40,412 nt of DNA, taken from Pseudoduganella rivuli (lineage in GTDB: Bacteria > Pseudomonadota > Gammaproteobacteria > Burkholderiales > Burkholderiaceae_D). Shown here piece after piece: positions 9,001-17,631 of this stretch. Each line of letters starts with the position of its first letter. The first letter of the stretch is position 1. The position numbers and the translations under genes were made by a program. The notes beneath the pieces are model-generated. The model did no database searches. It had not been told where the DNA came from and worked only from the letters and a program-made list of their open reading frames with translations. The DNA lies in contig NZ_WKJJ01000038.1 of NCBI RefSeq assembly GCF_009674485.1, forward strand, positions 1 to 40,412. The letters run 5' to 3'.

Positions 9001-12000
9001 GCGCTGGCGATTGGCGCCGCGCTGGCGGTGCTGAAGACGCAGGGAGTGCAGGACAGTATCGGCGCCGCCGTGCCGCTGCTGGTGGCGTGGCTGGCCGCGC
9101 CGCTGGTGGCGTGGTGGATCAGCCGCCCGCAGCCGCGCGAGCTGGCGGAATTGTCGAACGAGCAGGGCGTCTTCCTGCACATGGTGGCGCGCCGCACGTG
9201 GGCGTATTTCGATACGTTTGTCGGCCCGGACGACAACTGGCTGCCGCCGGACAATGTGCAGGAACATCCAGCCCAGGTGATTGCCCACCGCACGTCGCCC
9301 ACCAACATGGGCATGGCCTTGCTGGCGAACCTGAGCGCGCATGACTTCGGCTATATCAGCGGCGCGCAACTGATCGCCCGCACCACCAATACGCTGAACA
9401 GCATGGCCAAGCTGGAACGGCACCAGGGCCACTTCTACAACTGGTACGACACGGTGACCATGAAGCCGCTGCACCCGATTTACATTTCATCGGTGGACAG
9501 CGGCAACCTGGCCGGGCATTTGCTGACGTTGCAGCAAGGCTTGCTGCAACAGGCCGACCAGCCCATCGTGGGAACCCAGCTGTTGCAAGGCATCTCCACC
9601 ACGATCCAGGTGTTGGCGGAAACCATCGCCGCCGCGGGCACACAGACCGGCGGCGCCACCGCCCCGGCCCCGACGTCCGTGCACCTGCCGGATGCATTGA
9701 TGGCCCTGGGCCGGGAATTCGCCGCCGCGCAACCGCTGTTCCCTTCCACCTTGCTGGAAATGCATGCCTGCCTGGAACGGGCCGTGCGCACGGCCGATGC
9801 GTATCAGCCCGATGGCGCCGACCCGTCCGTGCAATATTGGGCGGCCGCGTTGCGCACGCAGTGCCGTGCGGCGCTGGACGACTTGCTGGCGCTGGCGCCA
9901 TGGATCACGGCGGGCGAAGTGTTCGACGCCAACATGGTGCGCATGCCCACGTTGCGTCAGCTGGCCGACATGGACCATGCCGATGCGGCGGCGGCGCAAT
10001 CGGACCTGGCCCCGGCCGAGCGGGAACGCCAGGATGTGCTGGCCCGCCTGGTGGCGCAGGGCAGCAAGCTGGCGCGCAGCCGCATCGCGCAGCTGGAAGA
10101 ACTGGCGCGCGAGTGCGGCCAGTTCGCACAAATCGAATACGGCTTCCTGTTCAATCCCACGACGAAATTGCTGGCGATCGGCTACAACGTCACGGAACGC
10201 CGGCTGGACGCCAGCTACTACGATTTGCTGGCGTCCGAAGTGCGGCTGGCCAGCTTTGTCGCCATCGCGCAGGGCCAGCTGCCGCAGGAACACTGGTTCG
10301 CGCTGGGCCGCCAGCTGTGCATCCTGAATGGCGAACCGGTGCTGCTGTCGTGGTCCGGTTCCATGTTCGAATACCTGATGCCGTTGCTGGTGATGCCGAC
10401 CTATCCGGAAACCCTGCTGGACCAGACCTACCGATCCGTCATCACGGCGCAGATCGAATACGGCAAGCAGCGCAGCGTGCCGTGGGGTGTGTCCGAATCC
10501 GGCTATAACACCACCGACGCCGCGCTCAATTACCAGTACCGCGCCTTCGGCGTGCCGGGCCTGGGCCTGAAGCGGGGCCTGGGCGACGATCTCGTGATCG
10601 CGCCTTACGCCTCCATGCTGGGCCTGATGGTGCATCCGGAAGCGTCCACCGCCAACCTGCAAAAGATGGCGGCGCAGGGCTTCATGGGCCGTTACGGCTT
10701 CTATGAAGCCATCGATTACACGCAGGCGCGCCTGCCGCGCGGCCAGTCCCACGCGGTGATCCGTTCCTTCATGGTGCACCACCAGGGCATGGGCTTGCTG
10801 GCGCTGTCCTACCTGCTGCATGACCGCCCGATGCAGCGCCGCTTCGAATCCGATCCGCAGTTGCAGGCCACGCTGCTGGTGCTGCAGGAGCGCAGCCCGC
10901 AAGCCGGCGCGTTCTATTCCGATACGGCCGAACAGGCCGCGATCCGCAGCACGGCGCAGGAACAGGCCATGCTGCCGATGCGTGTGCTCACGCAAGCCAA
11001 CACGCCGGTGCCGGAAACCCAACTGCTGTCCAATGGCCGCTACCACGTGATGGTGACCAACGCGGGCGGCAGCTACAGCCGCTGGAACAACCTGGCCGTC
11101 ACGCGCTGGCGCGAAGACAGCACGCGCGACAACTGGGGCCAGTTCTGCTACGTGCGCGACCTGGACGATGGCGCGTACTGGTCCACCACGTACCAGCCGA
11201 CCATGGCCGAGCCGCGCAAATACGAAGTGATTTTCTCGGAAGGGCGGGCGGAATTCCGCCGCACCGACCGCGAGCTGGAGCTGTACACGGAAATCGTCGT
11301 GTCGCCGGAAGACGATATCGAAATGCGCCGCACGCGCATCACCAACAAGTCCGACCGCAAGCGCGAGATCGAAGTCACCAGCTTTGCCGAAGTGGTGATG
11401 GCGCCCGCGCCGGCCGATGCGGCGCACCCCGCGTTCAGCAAGCTGTTCGTGCAAACGGAAATCCTGCAACAGGAAACCGCCATCCTGTGCACACGCCGGC
11501 CGCGCGGCAAGGGCGAACACATGCCGTACATGCTGCATCTGATGACCTTGCACGATGCGGCGATTGCCAGCGTGTCGTATGAAACGGACCGCTCGCGCTT
11601 CATCGGCCGCGGCAACACGGCGATGGCGCCGCGCGCCATGCTGGACATGGAACCGCTGTCCGGCGCGGAAGGTTCGGTGCTGGACCCGATCGTGGCGATC
11701 CGCTACCGCATCACGCTGGAGCCGGACGAGTCGGCCGTGGTCGACATCGTCACCGGCATGACGGACACGCGCGACGCCGCGCTGCACCTGATCGACAAAT
11801 ACCAGGACCGCCACCTGGCCGACCGCGTGTTCGAACTGGCATGGACGCACAGCCAGGTCGTGCTGCGCCAGCTGAACGCCAGCGAAACCGATGCGCAACT
11901 GTACGGCCGCCTGGCCAACAGCGTCATCTATCCGCATGCGGCGCTGCGCGCCGACCCGTCCATCCTCGTACGTAACCAGCGCGGCCAGTCCGGCCTGTGG

Positions 12001-14856
12001 GCCTACGCGATTTCCGGCGACTTGCCGATCGTGCTGCTGCAAATCCGCGATCCCGCCAATATCGAACTGGCGCGGCAAATGGTGCAGGCGCACGCCTACT
12101 GGCGCCTGAAAGGGCTGGTGGTGGACCTGGTGATCTGGTACGAAGACAATTCAGGCTACCGCCAGGCGCTGCACGACCAGATCATGGGGCTGATCGCATC
12201 CGGCATCGATGCGCAGGCGATCGACCGCCCGGGCGGCATCTTCGTGCGCCAGGGCGACCAGATTTCGCCGGACGACCGCATCCTGCTGCAATCGGTGGCG
12301 CGCGTCATCATCAGCGATGAGCGCGGCACCCTGGCCGAGCAGATCAAGCGCCCAGGTCCCGCCGCGCTGCGCATGCCGCCGTTGCTGGCCGATGCGCGCG
12401 GCGAATACGCCGACGCGGGACAGCAGACGCGCCGTCCGCAGCACCTGCTGCTCGATAACGGCATCGGCGGCTTTACGCCCGATGGGCGCGAATACGTGAT
12501 CATTACCAATGCGCAGCAGCGCACGCCGGCGCCATGGTCGAACGTGCTGGCCAATCCGCAGTTCGGCAGCGTGATTTCCGAGAGCGGCCAAGCCTATACG
12601 TGGCAGGAAAACGCCCATGAATTCCGCCTGACGCCATGGCACAACGACCCGGTGTCGGACGGCAGCGGCGAAGCGTTTTATATCCGCGACGAGCAAAGCG
12701 GCCAGGTCTGGTCGCCGTCCGCGTTGCCGGCGCGCGGCTCGGGCGATTACGTGACGCGGCATGGCTTTGGTTACAGCGTGTTCGAACATACGGAAGCGGG
12801 TATCACGACGGAATTGACGGTGTTCGTCGCGCTCGATGCGCCGGTGCGCTATTCGGTGGTCAAGGTGCGCAACGAATCGCTGGTCAACCGCCGCCTGTCC
12901 GTCACCGGTTACGTGGAATGGGTGCTGGGCGACATGCGCTCGAAATCCGGTATGCACATCATCACGGAAGTCGATGCGGCCAGCGGCGCGCTGCTGGCGA
13001 AAAACCCGTACAACACGGAATTTTCCGGCCGGGTGGCGTTCTTCAATGCCGACGCGGCGGTCCGCTCCGTGACGGCGGACCGCACGGAATTCCTCGGCCG
13101 TAATGGCACCTTGGCCAACCCGCAAGCGCTGAAACGCGCCCGCCTGTCGGGCCGCGTCGGCACGGGGCTCGACAGTTGCGGCGCGATCCAGGTGCCGCTG
13201 GACTTGCTGCCGGGCCAGGAGCGGGAAATCGTGTTCGTGCTGGGCCTGGGCGGCCGGCGCAACGCGGACGCCTCCAGCTTGGTGCAGAAACATGGCCGGC
13301 TGGCCGCCGCGCACGAAGCGCTGGGCGCGGTGCACGCGCACTGGAACCGCGTCTTGAATGCGGTGCAGGTGAAGACGCCGGAACCGGCGCTGGACGTAAT
13401 TGCCAACGGCTGGCTGATGTACCAGACCATCGCGTGCCGGATGTGGGCGCGCAGCGGCTATTACCAGTCCGGTGGCGCGTTCGGCTTCCGCGACCAGTTG
13501 CAGGACGCGATGGCGATGGTGCACACGGAACCGAAGATCCTGCGCGACCATATCGTGCTGTGCTGCGCGCACCAGTTCCTGGAAGGCGACGTCCAGCACT
13601 GGTGGCATCCGCCGTCGGACCGGGGCGTGCGCACGCACTGCTCGGACGATTACCTGTGGCTGCCGCTGGCGGTGGCGCGCTACATCTCCACCACCGGCGA
13701 CACCTCCATCCTCAATGAAACCGCGCACTTCCTGGAAGGGCGGCCCGTCAAGCCGGAAGAGGATTCGTATTACGACTTGCCGACACGGTCGCCGCAAACG
13801 GGCGACGTGTACGAACACTGCATGCGCGCGATCCGCAACGGCTTGCGCTTCGGCGTGCACGGCTTGCCGCTGATCGGTTCGTGCGACTGGAATGACGGCA
13901 TGGACAAAGTCGGCGAAGAAGGCAAGGGCGAAAGCGTGTGGCTGGCGTGGTTCCTGATCGACGTGCTGCAAAAGTTTGCCGATGTGGCCGACGTGCGGCT
14001 CGATGGCGCGTTCGCGTCGGAGTGCCGCGAGGAGGCGCGCAAGCTGGCCGCCAATATCGAGCAGAATGCGTGGGATGGCCAGTGGTACCGGCGCGCGTAT
14101 TTCGACGATGGCACGCCGCTGGGATCGCACGAAAATGAGGAATGCCAGATCGACTCGATTTCGCAGAGCTGGGGCATCCTGTCCGGCGCCGCCAACCGCG
14201 AACGCGTGACGGGCGCCATGCAGCAAGTCGATGGCCGCCTGGTGCGGCGCGACTTCGGCCTGATCCAGCTGCTCGATCCGCCGTTCGACAAGGCGGACCT
14301 GAATCCCGGCTACATCCGCGGTTACGTGCCCGGCGTGCGGGAAAACGGCGGCCAGTACACGCACGCAGCCATCTGGACCGTGATGGCGTTCGCAAAAATG
14401 GGCGACGTGAAGCGGGCGTGGGAACTGATGCGCATGATTAACCCCGTGCAGCACGGTTCCACGGCCGAGCGCAGCGCCATCTACAAGGTGGAACCGTATG
14501 TAGTGACGGCGGACGTGTACGCGGTCGCGCCGCACATCGGCCGGGGCGGCTGGAGCTGGTACACGGGGTCGTCGGGCTGGATGTACCGGCTGATCCTGGA
14601 GTCCCTGCTGGGCGTGACCCGCGCCGCCGACCGCCTGTTCCTGCAACCGCGCATCCCGGACGAGTGGGATGGCTTCTCCATTAACTACCGCTATGGCGGC
14701 AGCACGTATGAAATCGACGTGACGCGCGATGCATCGGCAACCGCAGCGTTGACGGTGGATGGCGTGGCGCAGCGGGGAATGGAGATTGCGCTGGTCGACG
14801 ACGGGCAGGTGCACAAGGTGGGGCTGGTGGCGCCGAGGGGCGCTGCTGCCGGCTGA
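6034..14856 (+). CDS. ndvB: NdvB-type cyclic beta-glucan synthase (GT84-GH94)
   Basis: This giant membrane enzyme has 2940 aa when started at TTG 6034 (an alternative TTG is at 5980). It makes a beta-linked glucan from UDP-glucose on a protein primer and cyclises it by phosphorolysis or transglycosylation; the family type is the rhizobial cyclic beta-1,2-glucan synthase. In order: a soluble N-terminal part; membrane helices near residues 425-480; a GT2/GT84 glycosyltransferase with the DxD motif in VITLDTDTRLP (about 662) and RRQRWTRGDWQ (about 808); more helices at about 860-1030; a glycoamylase-like region (WAYFDTFVGPDDNWLPPDN); then two beta-sandwich regions and a GH94 phosphorylase domain, with the acid Asp in CDWNDGMDKVG (about 2617). 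Length matches the family. It stands alone between a convergent gene and a 143-base leader. The product probably serves periplasmic osmoprotection or envelope interactions. Confidence 0.93.
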   Translation: MNEQPNFLRHFTFGFREDAPSAVPSSAADDDSPLRAELFSAQQMAAHGKVLAASHELSKRQGPDRLLARLRENADVIAETCEDLTAAVKSSRQITPASEWLLDNSYLIEDQIRTARRHLPKNYSKELPRLAKGAPDGTPRVYQIALEIIAHGDGRVDPESLCRFVDAYQEVATLKLGELWAIPIMLRLALIENLRRVAARVAENRVQRDLANTWADQMMEIADKNPSGLILLVADMARSSPPLTSGFVAELARRLQGQSAALTLALTWLTHRLAELGMTIEQLIQQEIQTQAAEQVSIANSIGSLRFLGTMDWQEFVETMSVVEQTLRLDPADVYGDMDFSTRDQYRHVIEKLARRSPHSERDIAAMAVELAQSKHGNGGAQSRGDSRLGHVGYYLIGPGVVLLEKQAGVRWPLGIALQQTSRASPLTSYLGAAAAITVVLAGLAVERAMRDGVENWVLALVGILAVAAGSQLALALTNWAATLLTQPNPLPRMDYRNGIPSDARALVVVPTLIYSKENVDELVEQMEVRFLANRDRNLRFCLLTDFADAKEETLPGDAALLSQAQEHIRRLNEKYTAGEDATPQGAASTVPPMGNAPAGPFLLLHRPRLWNASEGVWMGRERKRGKLEDLNRYLRGGARDRFALVVGDVDDLDTIRYVITLDTDTRLPRDAARQFVASMQHPLNRPRVDPQHNRVVEGYGILQPRVAVSLPSEHASRYERLCGGEPGIDPYTRTVSDVYQDVFYEGSFIGKGIYDVDVFEQVMGGRLPDNRILSHDLLEGCYLRAGLLSDAQLYEQYPASYSDDILRRQRWTRGDWQLLSWLMPRTPLPGVDGRPKGRERNPLSWLSRWKLFDNLRRSLVPPVLALALLLAWAVLPNPWYWTVAVLAVVFVPPLASAVYDLLNRPRDTLWSQHVAQSLWRSRLHFAHALLTIVFLPYEAYVSLDAIVRTGWRLLVSKRRLLQWRASALARSGNAPADYWRTMWIAPVSALAIGAALAVLKTQGVQDSIGAAVPLLVAWLAAPLVAWWISRPQPRELAELSNEQGVFLHMVARRTWAYFDTFVGPDDNWLPPDNVQEHPAQVIAHRTSPTNMGMALLANLSAHDFGYISGAQLIARTTNTLNSMAKLERHQGHFYNWYDTVTMKPLHPIYISSVDSGNLAGHLLTLQQGLLQQADQPIVGTQLLQGISTTIQVLAETIAAAGTQTGGATAPAPTSVHLPDALMALGREFAAAQPLFPSTLLEMHACLERAVRTADAYQPDGADPSVQYWAAALRTQCRAALDDLLALAPWITAGEVFDANMVRMPTLRQLADMDHADAAAAQSDLAPAERERQDVLARLVAQGSKLARSRIAQLEELARECGQFAQIEYGFLFNPTTKLLAIGYNVTERRLDASYYDLLASEVRLASFVAIAQGQLPQEHWFALGRQLCILNGEPVLLSWSGSMFEYLMPLLVMPTYPETLLDQTYRSVITAQIEYGKQRSVPWGVSESGYNTTDAALNYQYRAFGVPGLGLKRGLGDDLVIAPYASMLGLMVHPEASTANLQKMAAQGFMGRYGFYEAIDYTQARLPRGQSHAVIRSFMVHHQGMGLLALSYLLHDRPMQRRFESDPQLQATLLVLQERSPQAGAFYSDTAEQAAIRSTAQEQAMLPMRVLTQANTPVPETQLLSNGRYHVMVTNAGGSYSRWNNLAVTRWREDSTRDNWGQFCYVRDLDDGAYWSTTYQPTMAEPRKYEVIFSEGRAEFRRTDRELELYTEIVVSPEDDIEMRRTRITNKSDRKREIEVTSFAEVVMAPAPADAAHPAFSKLFVQTEILQQETAILCTRRPRGKGEHMPYMLHLMTLHDAAIASVSYETDRSRFIGRGNTAMAPRAMLDMEPLSGAEGSVLDPIVAIRYRITLEPDESAVVDIVTGMTDTRDAALHLIDKYQDRHLADRVFELAWTHSQVVLRQLNASETDAQLYGRLANSVIYPHAALRADPSILVRNQRGQSGLWAYAISGDLPIVLLQIRDPANIELARQMVQAHAYWRLKGLVVDLVIWYEDNSGYRQALHDQIMGLIASGIDAQAIDRPGGIFVRQGDQISPDDRILLQSVARVIISDERGTLAEQIKRPGPAALRMPPLLADARGEYADAGQQTRRPQHLLLDNGIGGFTPDGREYVIITNAQQRTPAPWSNVLANPQFGSVISESGQAYTWQENAHEFRLTPWHNDPVSDGSGEAFYIRDEQSGQVWSPSALPARGSGDYVTRHGFGYSVFEHTEAGITTELTVFVALDAPVRYSVVKVRNESLVNRRLSVTGYVEWVLGDMRSKSGMHIITEVDAASGALLAKNPYNTEFSGRVAFFNADAAVRSVTADRTEFLGRNGTLANPQALKRARLSGRVGTGLDSCGAIQVPLDLLPGQEREIVFVLGLGGRRNADASSLVQKHGRLAAAHEALGAVHAHWNRVLNAVQVKTPEPALDVIANGWLMYQTIACRMWARSGYYQSGGAFGFRDQLQDAMAMVHTEPKILRDHIVLCCAHQFLEGDVQHWWHPPSDRGVRTHCSDDYLWLPLAVARYISTTGDTSILNETAHFLEGRPVKPEEDSYYDLPTRSPQTGDVYEHCMRAIRNGLRFGVHGLPLIGSCDWNDGMDKVGEEGKGESVWLAWFLIDVLQKFADVADVRLDGAFASECREEARKLAANIEQNAWDGQWYRRAYFDDGTPLGSHENEECQIDSISQSWGILSGAANRERVTGAMQQVDGRLVRRDFGLIQLLDPPFDKADLNPGYIRGYVPGVRENGGQYTHAAIWTVMAFAKMGDVKRAWELMRMINPVQHGSTAERSAIYKVEPYVVTADVYAVAPHIGRGGWSWYTGSSGWMYRLILESLLGVTRAADRLFLQPRIPDEWDGFSINYRYGGSTYEIDVTRDASATAALTVDGVAQRGMEIALVDDGQVHKVGLVAPRGAAAG

Positions 14857-14861
14857 AAGCG

Positions 14862-14888
14862 GGTGGCGTGCGCGGCATGCACGCCACC
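14862..14888. terminator. Hairpin between convergent genes
   Basis: GGTGGCGTGC and GCACGCCACC form a perfect 10-bp stem around a 7-base loop. It lies in the 39-base gap between the stops of the glucan synthase (plus strand) and the GDT1-type exporter (minus strand). Its symmetry and position suit a bidirectional terminator, but neither side has a run of Ts, so termination strength is uncertain. Confidence 0.55.
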
Positions 14889-14895
14889 GGCATCA

Positions 14896-15471
14896 TCATC
14901 CCAGCCAGCGATCCCCCGCCCCCAGCAACGTCGCCACCCCCAGCACGGCAAAAATCAGCGCCGCCACGCCATGCACCAGTTTTAACGGAATCCGGTCGGC
15001 CACGCCCTTGCCCAGGTACACGGCCGGCACGTTCGCCAGCATCATGCCGAAGGTGGTGCCGCAAACGACGGCCACCAGGCTGTCGAAGCGGGCCGCCAGC
15101 GCGACCGTGGCGATCTGCGTCTTGTCGCCCATCTCGGCCAGGAAGAAGGCAATCACAGTGGCGGCAAACACGCCGTACTTCGCGGCGGGCTGGTCGTCTT
15201 CGTCGATTTCGTCAGGGATCAGCATCCAGCCCGCCATGGCGATGAACGACAGGCCCAGTACCCAGCGCAGCACGTCCGGTCCCAGCAAGCCGGTGATCAG
15301 TGAACCGACCGCGCCGGCAAACGCGTGGTTGAAGATGGTGGCGGTGAAGATGCCCAGCACGATGGGAACGGGGCGGCGGAATTGCGCGGCCAGGCAGAAT
15401 GCCAGCAACTGCGTTTTGTCGCCGATTTCGGCCAGGGCGACGATGCCGGTGGAGATCAGGAATGCTTCCAT
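14896..15471 (-). CDS. GDT1/UPF0016 family manganese exporter
   Basis: This 191-aa membrane protein starts at MEAFLISTGIVALAE; an upstream extension of 13 codons falls in the riboswitch expression platform. It has the defining duplicated E-x-G-D-K-T motif, at residues 15-20 (EIGDKT) and 113-118 (EMGDKT). Each copy sits in a half of about three hydrophobic helices, separated by an acidic loop (DEIDEDDQ). TMEM165/GDT1 proteins are cation/proton antiporters, and bacterial members (MneA) export Mn2+. The upstream yybP-ykoY riboswitch strongly supports manganese as substrate and predicts expression when cellular Mn2+ is high. It is convergent with the glucan synthase and separated from it by a hairpin. 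Confidence 0.93.
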   Translation of the reverse strand: MEAFLISTGIVALAEIGDKTQLLAFCLAAQFRRPVPIVLGIFTATIFNHAFAGAVGSLITGLLGPDVLRWVLGLSFIAMAGWMLIPDEIDEDDQPAAKYGVFAATVIAFFLAEMGDKTQIATVALAARFDSLVAVVCGTTFGMMLANVPAVYLGKGVADRIPLKLVHGVAALIFAVLGVATLLGAGDRWLG

Positions 15472-15481
15472 GATGAGTGTG

Positions 15482-15528
15482 CAGGGGGCCGGAATGGACC
15501 GATTGATCAATGCGCGGCTCCGGCCCTG
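15482..15528 (-). promoter_or_regulatory. Expression-platform hairpin next to the exporter start
   Basis: On the minus strand, CAGGGCCGG (15529-15521) can pair with CCGGCCCCCTG (15492-15482), allowing for bulged bases. The hairpin ends about 10 bases before the exporter ATG. It lies between the manganese aptamer and the coding region. It could therefore be the part that changes with ligand binding, either by closing access to the ribosome binding region or by stopping transcription. No U-tract follows it, which favours translational control. This is inference from position and pairing. Confidence 0.4.
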
Positions 15529-15558
15529 TCTGCGTTATCGTGGCCGCGCAAGATCAAT

Positions 15559-15668
15559 GGTCTCGTCAAGCCGCGCAACGTTTGCATGGCCACTCGCGCC
15601 ACGGCCTGCGGGCCGATTATGTTGACGCGGGTTCTTCCGGGGACCGGAAGCCGACTACTCCCCAAAGT
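15559..15668 (-). promoter_or_regulatory. yybP-ykoY manganese riboswitch
   Basis: Read on the minus strand, the element contains the three conserved blocks of the yybP-ykoY class in the right order. GGGGAGTAG (15663-15655) comes first, CGTCAACATA (15627-15618) is in the middle and GAGACC (15564-15559) closes the element. GC-rich helices lie between them. This class binds Mn2+ at the docked L1/L3 loops and turns on exporters such as MntP and Alx. Here it precedes a GDT1-type exporter by about 90 bases, the natural target. A possible -10 box (TAAGAT, 15684-15679) sits just upstream; no clear -35 was found. Confidence 0.9.
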
Positions 15669-15776
15669 TCAGGCCCGCATCTTACCATAAGGTGCGCACA
15701 GCCCGTGCGCGCCCTGTGCTATGCTGCACCGCGCCTGCCCGGCGGGCCGGCAACCCATCCACAGAATGAACAGAAT

Positions 15777-17630
15777 ATGCGAACGAATACCTTCTTGCGC
15801 ATGACGCTGTGCGCGCTGCTTGCCCACACGGCCACCAGCCTGCACGCCGACCCACTCAGCTATGCGCGCTATGACCAGGTCCGCACCACCGACCTGCACC
15901 TCGACCTGAAAGCGGACTTTGCCCGCAAGACGCTGTCCGGCTATGCGGAACTGAGCCTGAACTGGCTCGATAAATCCGCCCGCTCGCTGGTGCTCGATAC
16001 GCGCCAGCTGAACATCGCCAAGGTGCAGGTGCTGCAGCCGAATGGCCGCTGGACCGCCGCGTCGTACATGCTGGACAAGCCGGATGCCGAGAAGGGCCAG
16101 GCGCTGCGCATCGCGCTGTCGAACCAGCCGGAAAAAGTACGCATTTACTACCGGACCGCGCCCACCGCGCCGGCGCTGCAATGGATGACGCCGCAGCAAA
16201 CCATGTCCGGCAAGCGTCCGTTCATGTTCAGCCAGTCGGAAACCATCGATGCCCGCTCGTGGGCGCCGGTGCAGGACACGCCGATGGTGCGCTTTACCTA
16301 CAGCGCCCGCATCGATGCGCCGCAGGGTTTGCGCGTCGTGATGAGCGCGGAAAACGACCAGCAGGGCACGGGCGCCGGCGGATGGAAATTCAAGATGCCG
16401 CAACCGATTCCCGCCTATCTGCTGGCGATCGCCATCGGCGAACTGGAATTGCGCAACCTGGGCCCGCGCACGGCCGTGTATGCGGAACCGGCGCGCATCG
16501 AAGCGGCCGCCTATGAGCTGGCCGATACGGAAAAAATGGTGTCGGCCGCCGAATCGCTGTATGGCCCGTACCGGTGGGGACGCTACGACATGGTCGTGTT
16601 GCCGCCATCGTTCCCGATCGGCGGTATGGAAAACCCCCGCATGACGTTCCTGACCCCGACCATGATCGCGGGCGACCGCAGCCTGGTGGACTTGATTGCC
16701 CATGAACTGGCGCACTCGTGGTCCGGCAACCTCGTCACCAACGCCACGTGGAAGCACTGGTGGCTGAACGAAGGCTTTACCACGTACGTGACCACACGCA
16801 TCGTGGAAAGCCTGTATGGCGCGGAAGTCGCGGAAATGGGCTTGCAGCTGGAGCAGGAAGAATTGTTCGCGTCGCTGAAGGATATTCCGGTGGCCAAACA
16901 GGCGCTGATCACGCGCGACCCGGATGGCAACCCATCGCAGACGTACACGGATGACCAGCTGGCCTACCCGAAAGGCGCGTGGCTGCTGCATACGCTGGAA
17001 CAGCGCGCGGGCCGCGCCGTGTTTGATCCCTTCCTGCGGGGCTGGTTCGACCAGCATGCGTTCCAGTCGGCCACCACGGAACAATTCGTCGCGTACCTGC
17101 AAAAGAACTTGCTGGATGCGCATCCGGAAGTGATGGGCAAGGCCGAGCTGGAAGAATGGCTGTATGGCCCCGGCGTGCCGGCGACGGCGAAGCACACGGT
17201 ATCGCCACGCCTGACGGCGCTCGATGCGCAGCGCGACGCGTGGCTGAAGGGCGACCAGCCGACCGCCAACCTGGATACGAAAAACTGGGTCGCCATCGAA
17301 TGGATGCACTTCCTGAACACGATCGACGGCAAGGCCAATGCACAGCAAATGAAAGAACTGGATCAGGCGTTCGCGCTGGGCAAAAGCGGCAACAATGAAG
17401 TGGCATTCCGGTTTTACCTGGCCAGCGTGAAGGCCGGCTACAGCGTGCGTGAACCGCTGACGAAGTTCCTGATGGACGTGGGCCGCAAGAAGTTCGTGCT
17501 GCCGCTGTACACGGCGCTGCTGGCCAGTCCCGCCGAGCGCGAATGGGCGCTGGCGCTGTACCGCAAGGCCCGCCCGCGCTATCACCCGGACACGCAAACC
17601 AATGTCGATAAACTGGTGGGGAAGCACTGA
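15777..17630 (+). CDS. Secreted M1 family aminopeptidase
   Basis: The 617-aa zinc aminopeptidase resembles the leukotriene A4 hydrolase branch of family M1. The start is MRTNTFLRMTLCALLAHTAT, giving a signal peptide cut near LHA-D; the longer open frame upstream has no matching features. The exopeptidase motif GGMENP is followed by the gluzincin signature: H309-E310-x-x-H313 (HELAHSWSGN) and E332 (NEGFTTY), the exact HExxH-x18-E spacing. A C-terminal helical domain follows (residues of about 470-617). It should remove N-terminal residues from peptides in the periplasm or outside the cell. The serine hydrolase gene begins one base after its stop, so the two form an operon. Confidence 0.93.
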   Translation: MRTNTFLRMTLCALLAHTATSLHADPLSYARYDQVRTTDLHLDLKADFARKTLSGYAELSLNWLDKSARSLVLDTRQLNIAKVQVLQPNGRWTAASYMLDKPDAEKGQALRIALSNQPEKVRIYYRTAPTAPALQWMTPQQTMSGKRPFMFSQSETIDARSWAPVQDTPMVRFTYSARIDAPQGLRVVMSAENDQQGTGAGGWKFKMPQPIPAYLLAIAIGELELRNLGPRTAVYAEPARIEAAAYELADTEKMVSAAESLYGPYRWGRYDMVVLPPSFPIGGMENPRMTFLTPTMIAGDRSLVDLIAHELAHSWSGNLVTNATWKHWWLNEGFTTYVTTRIVESLYGAEVAEMGLQLEQEELFASLKDIPVAKQALITRDPDGNPSQTYTDDQLAYPKGAWLLHTLEQRAGRAVFDPFLRGWFDQHAFQSATTEQFVAYLQKNLLDAHPEVMGKAELEEWLYGPGVPATAKHTVSPRLTALDAQRDAWLKGDQPTANLDTKNWVAIEWMHFLNTIDGKANAQQMKELDQAFALGKSGNNEVAFRFYLASVKAGYSVREPLTKFLMDVGRKKFVLPLYTALLASPAEREWALALYRKARPRYHPDTQTNVDKLVGKH

Positions 17631-17631
17631 G

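Noticed and set aside
15510..15776. N-terminal extension of the M1 aminopeptidase
   Set aside because: The extension runs through the minus-strand manganese riboswitch, and a normal signal peptide starts at 15777.
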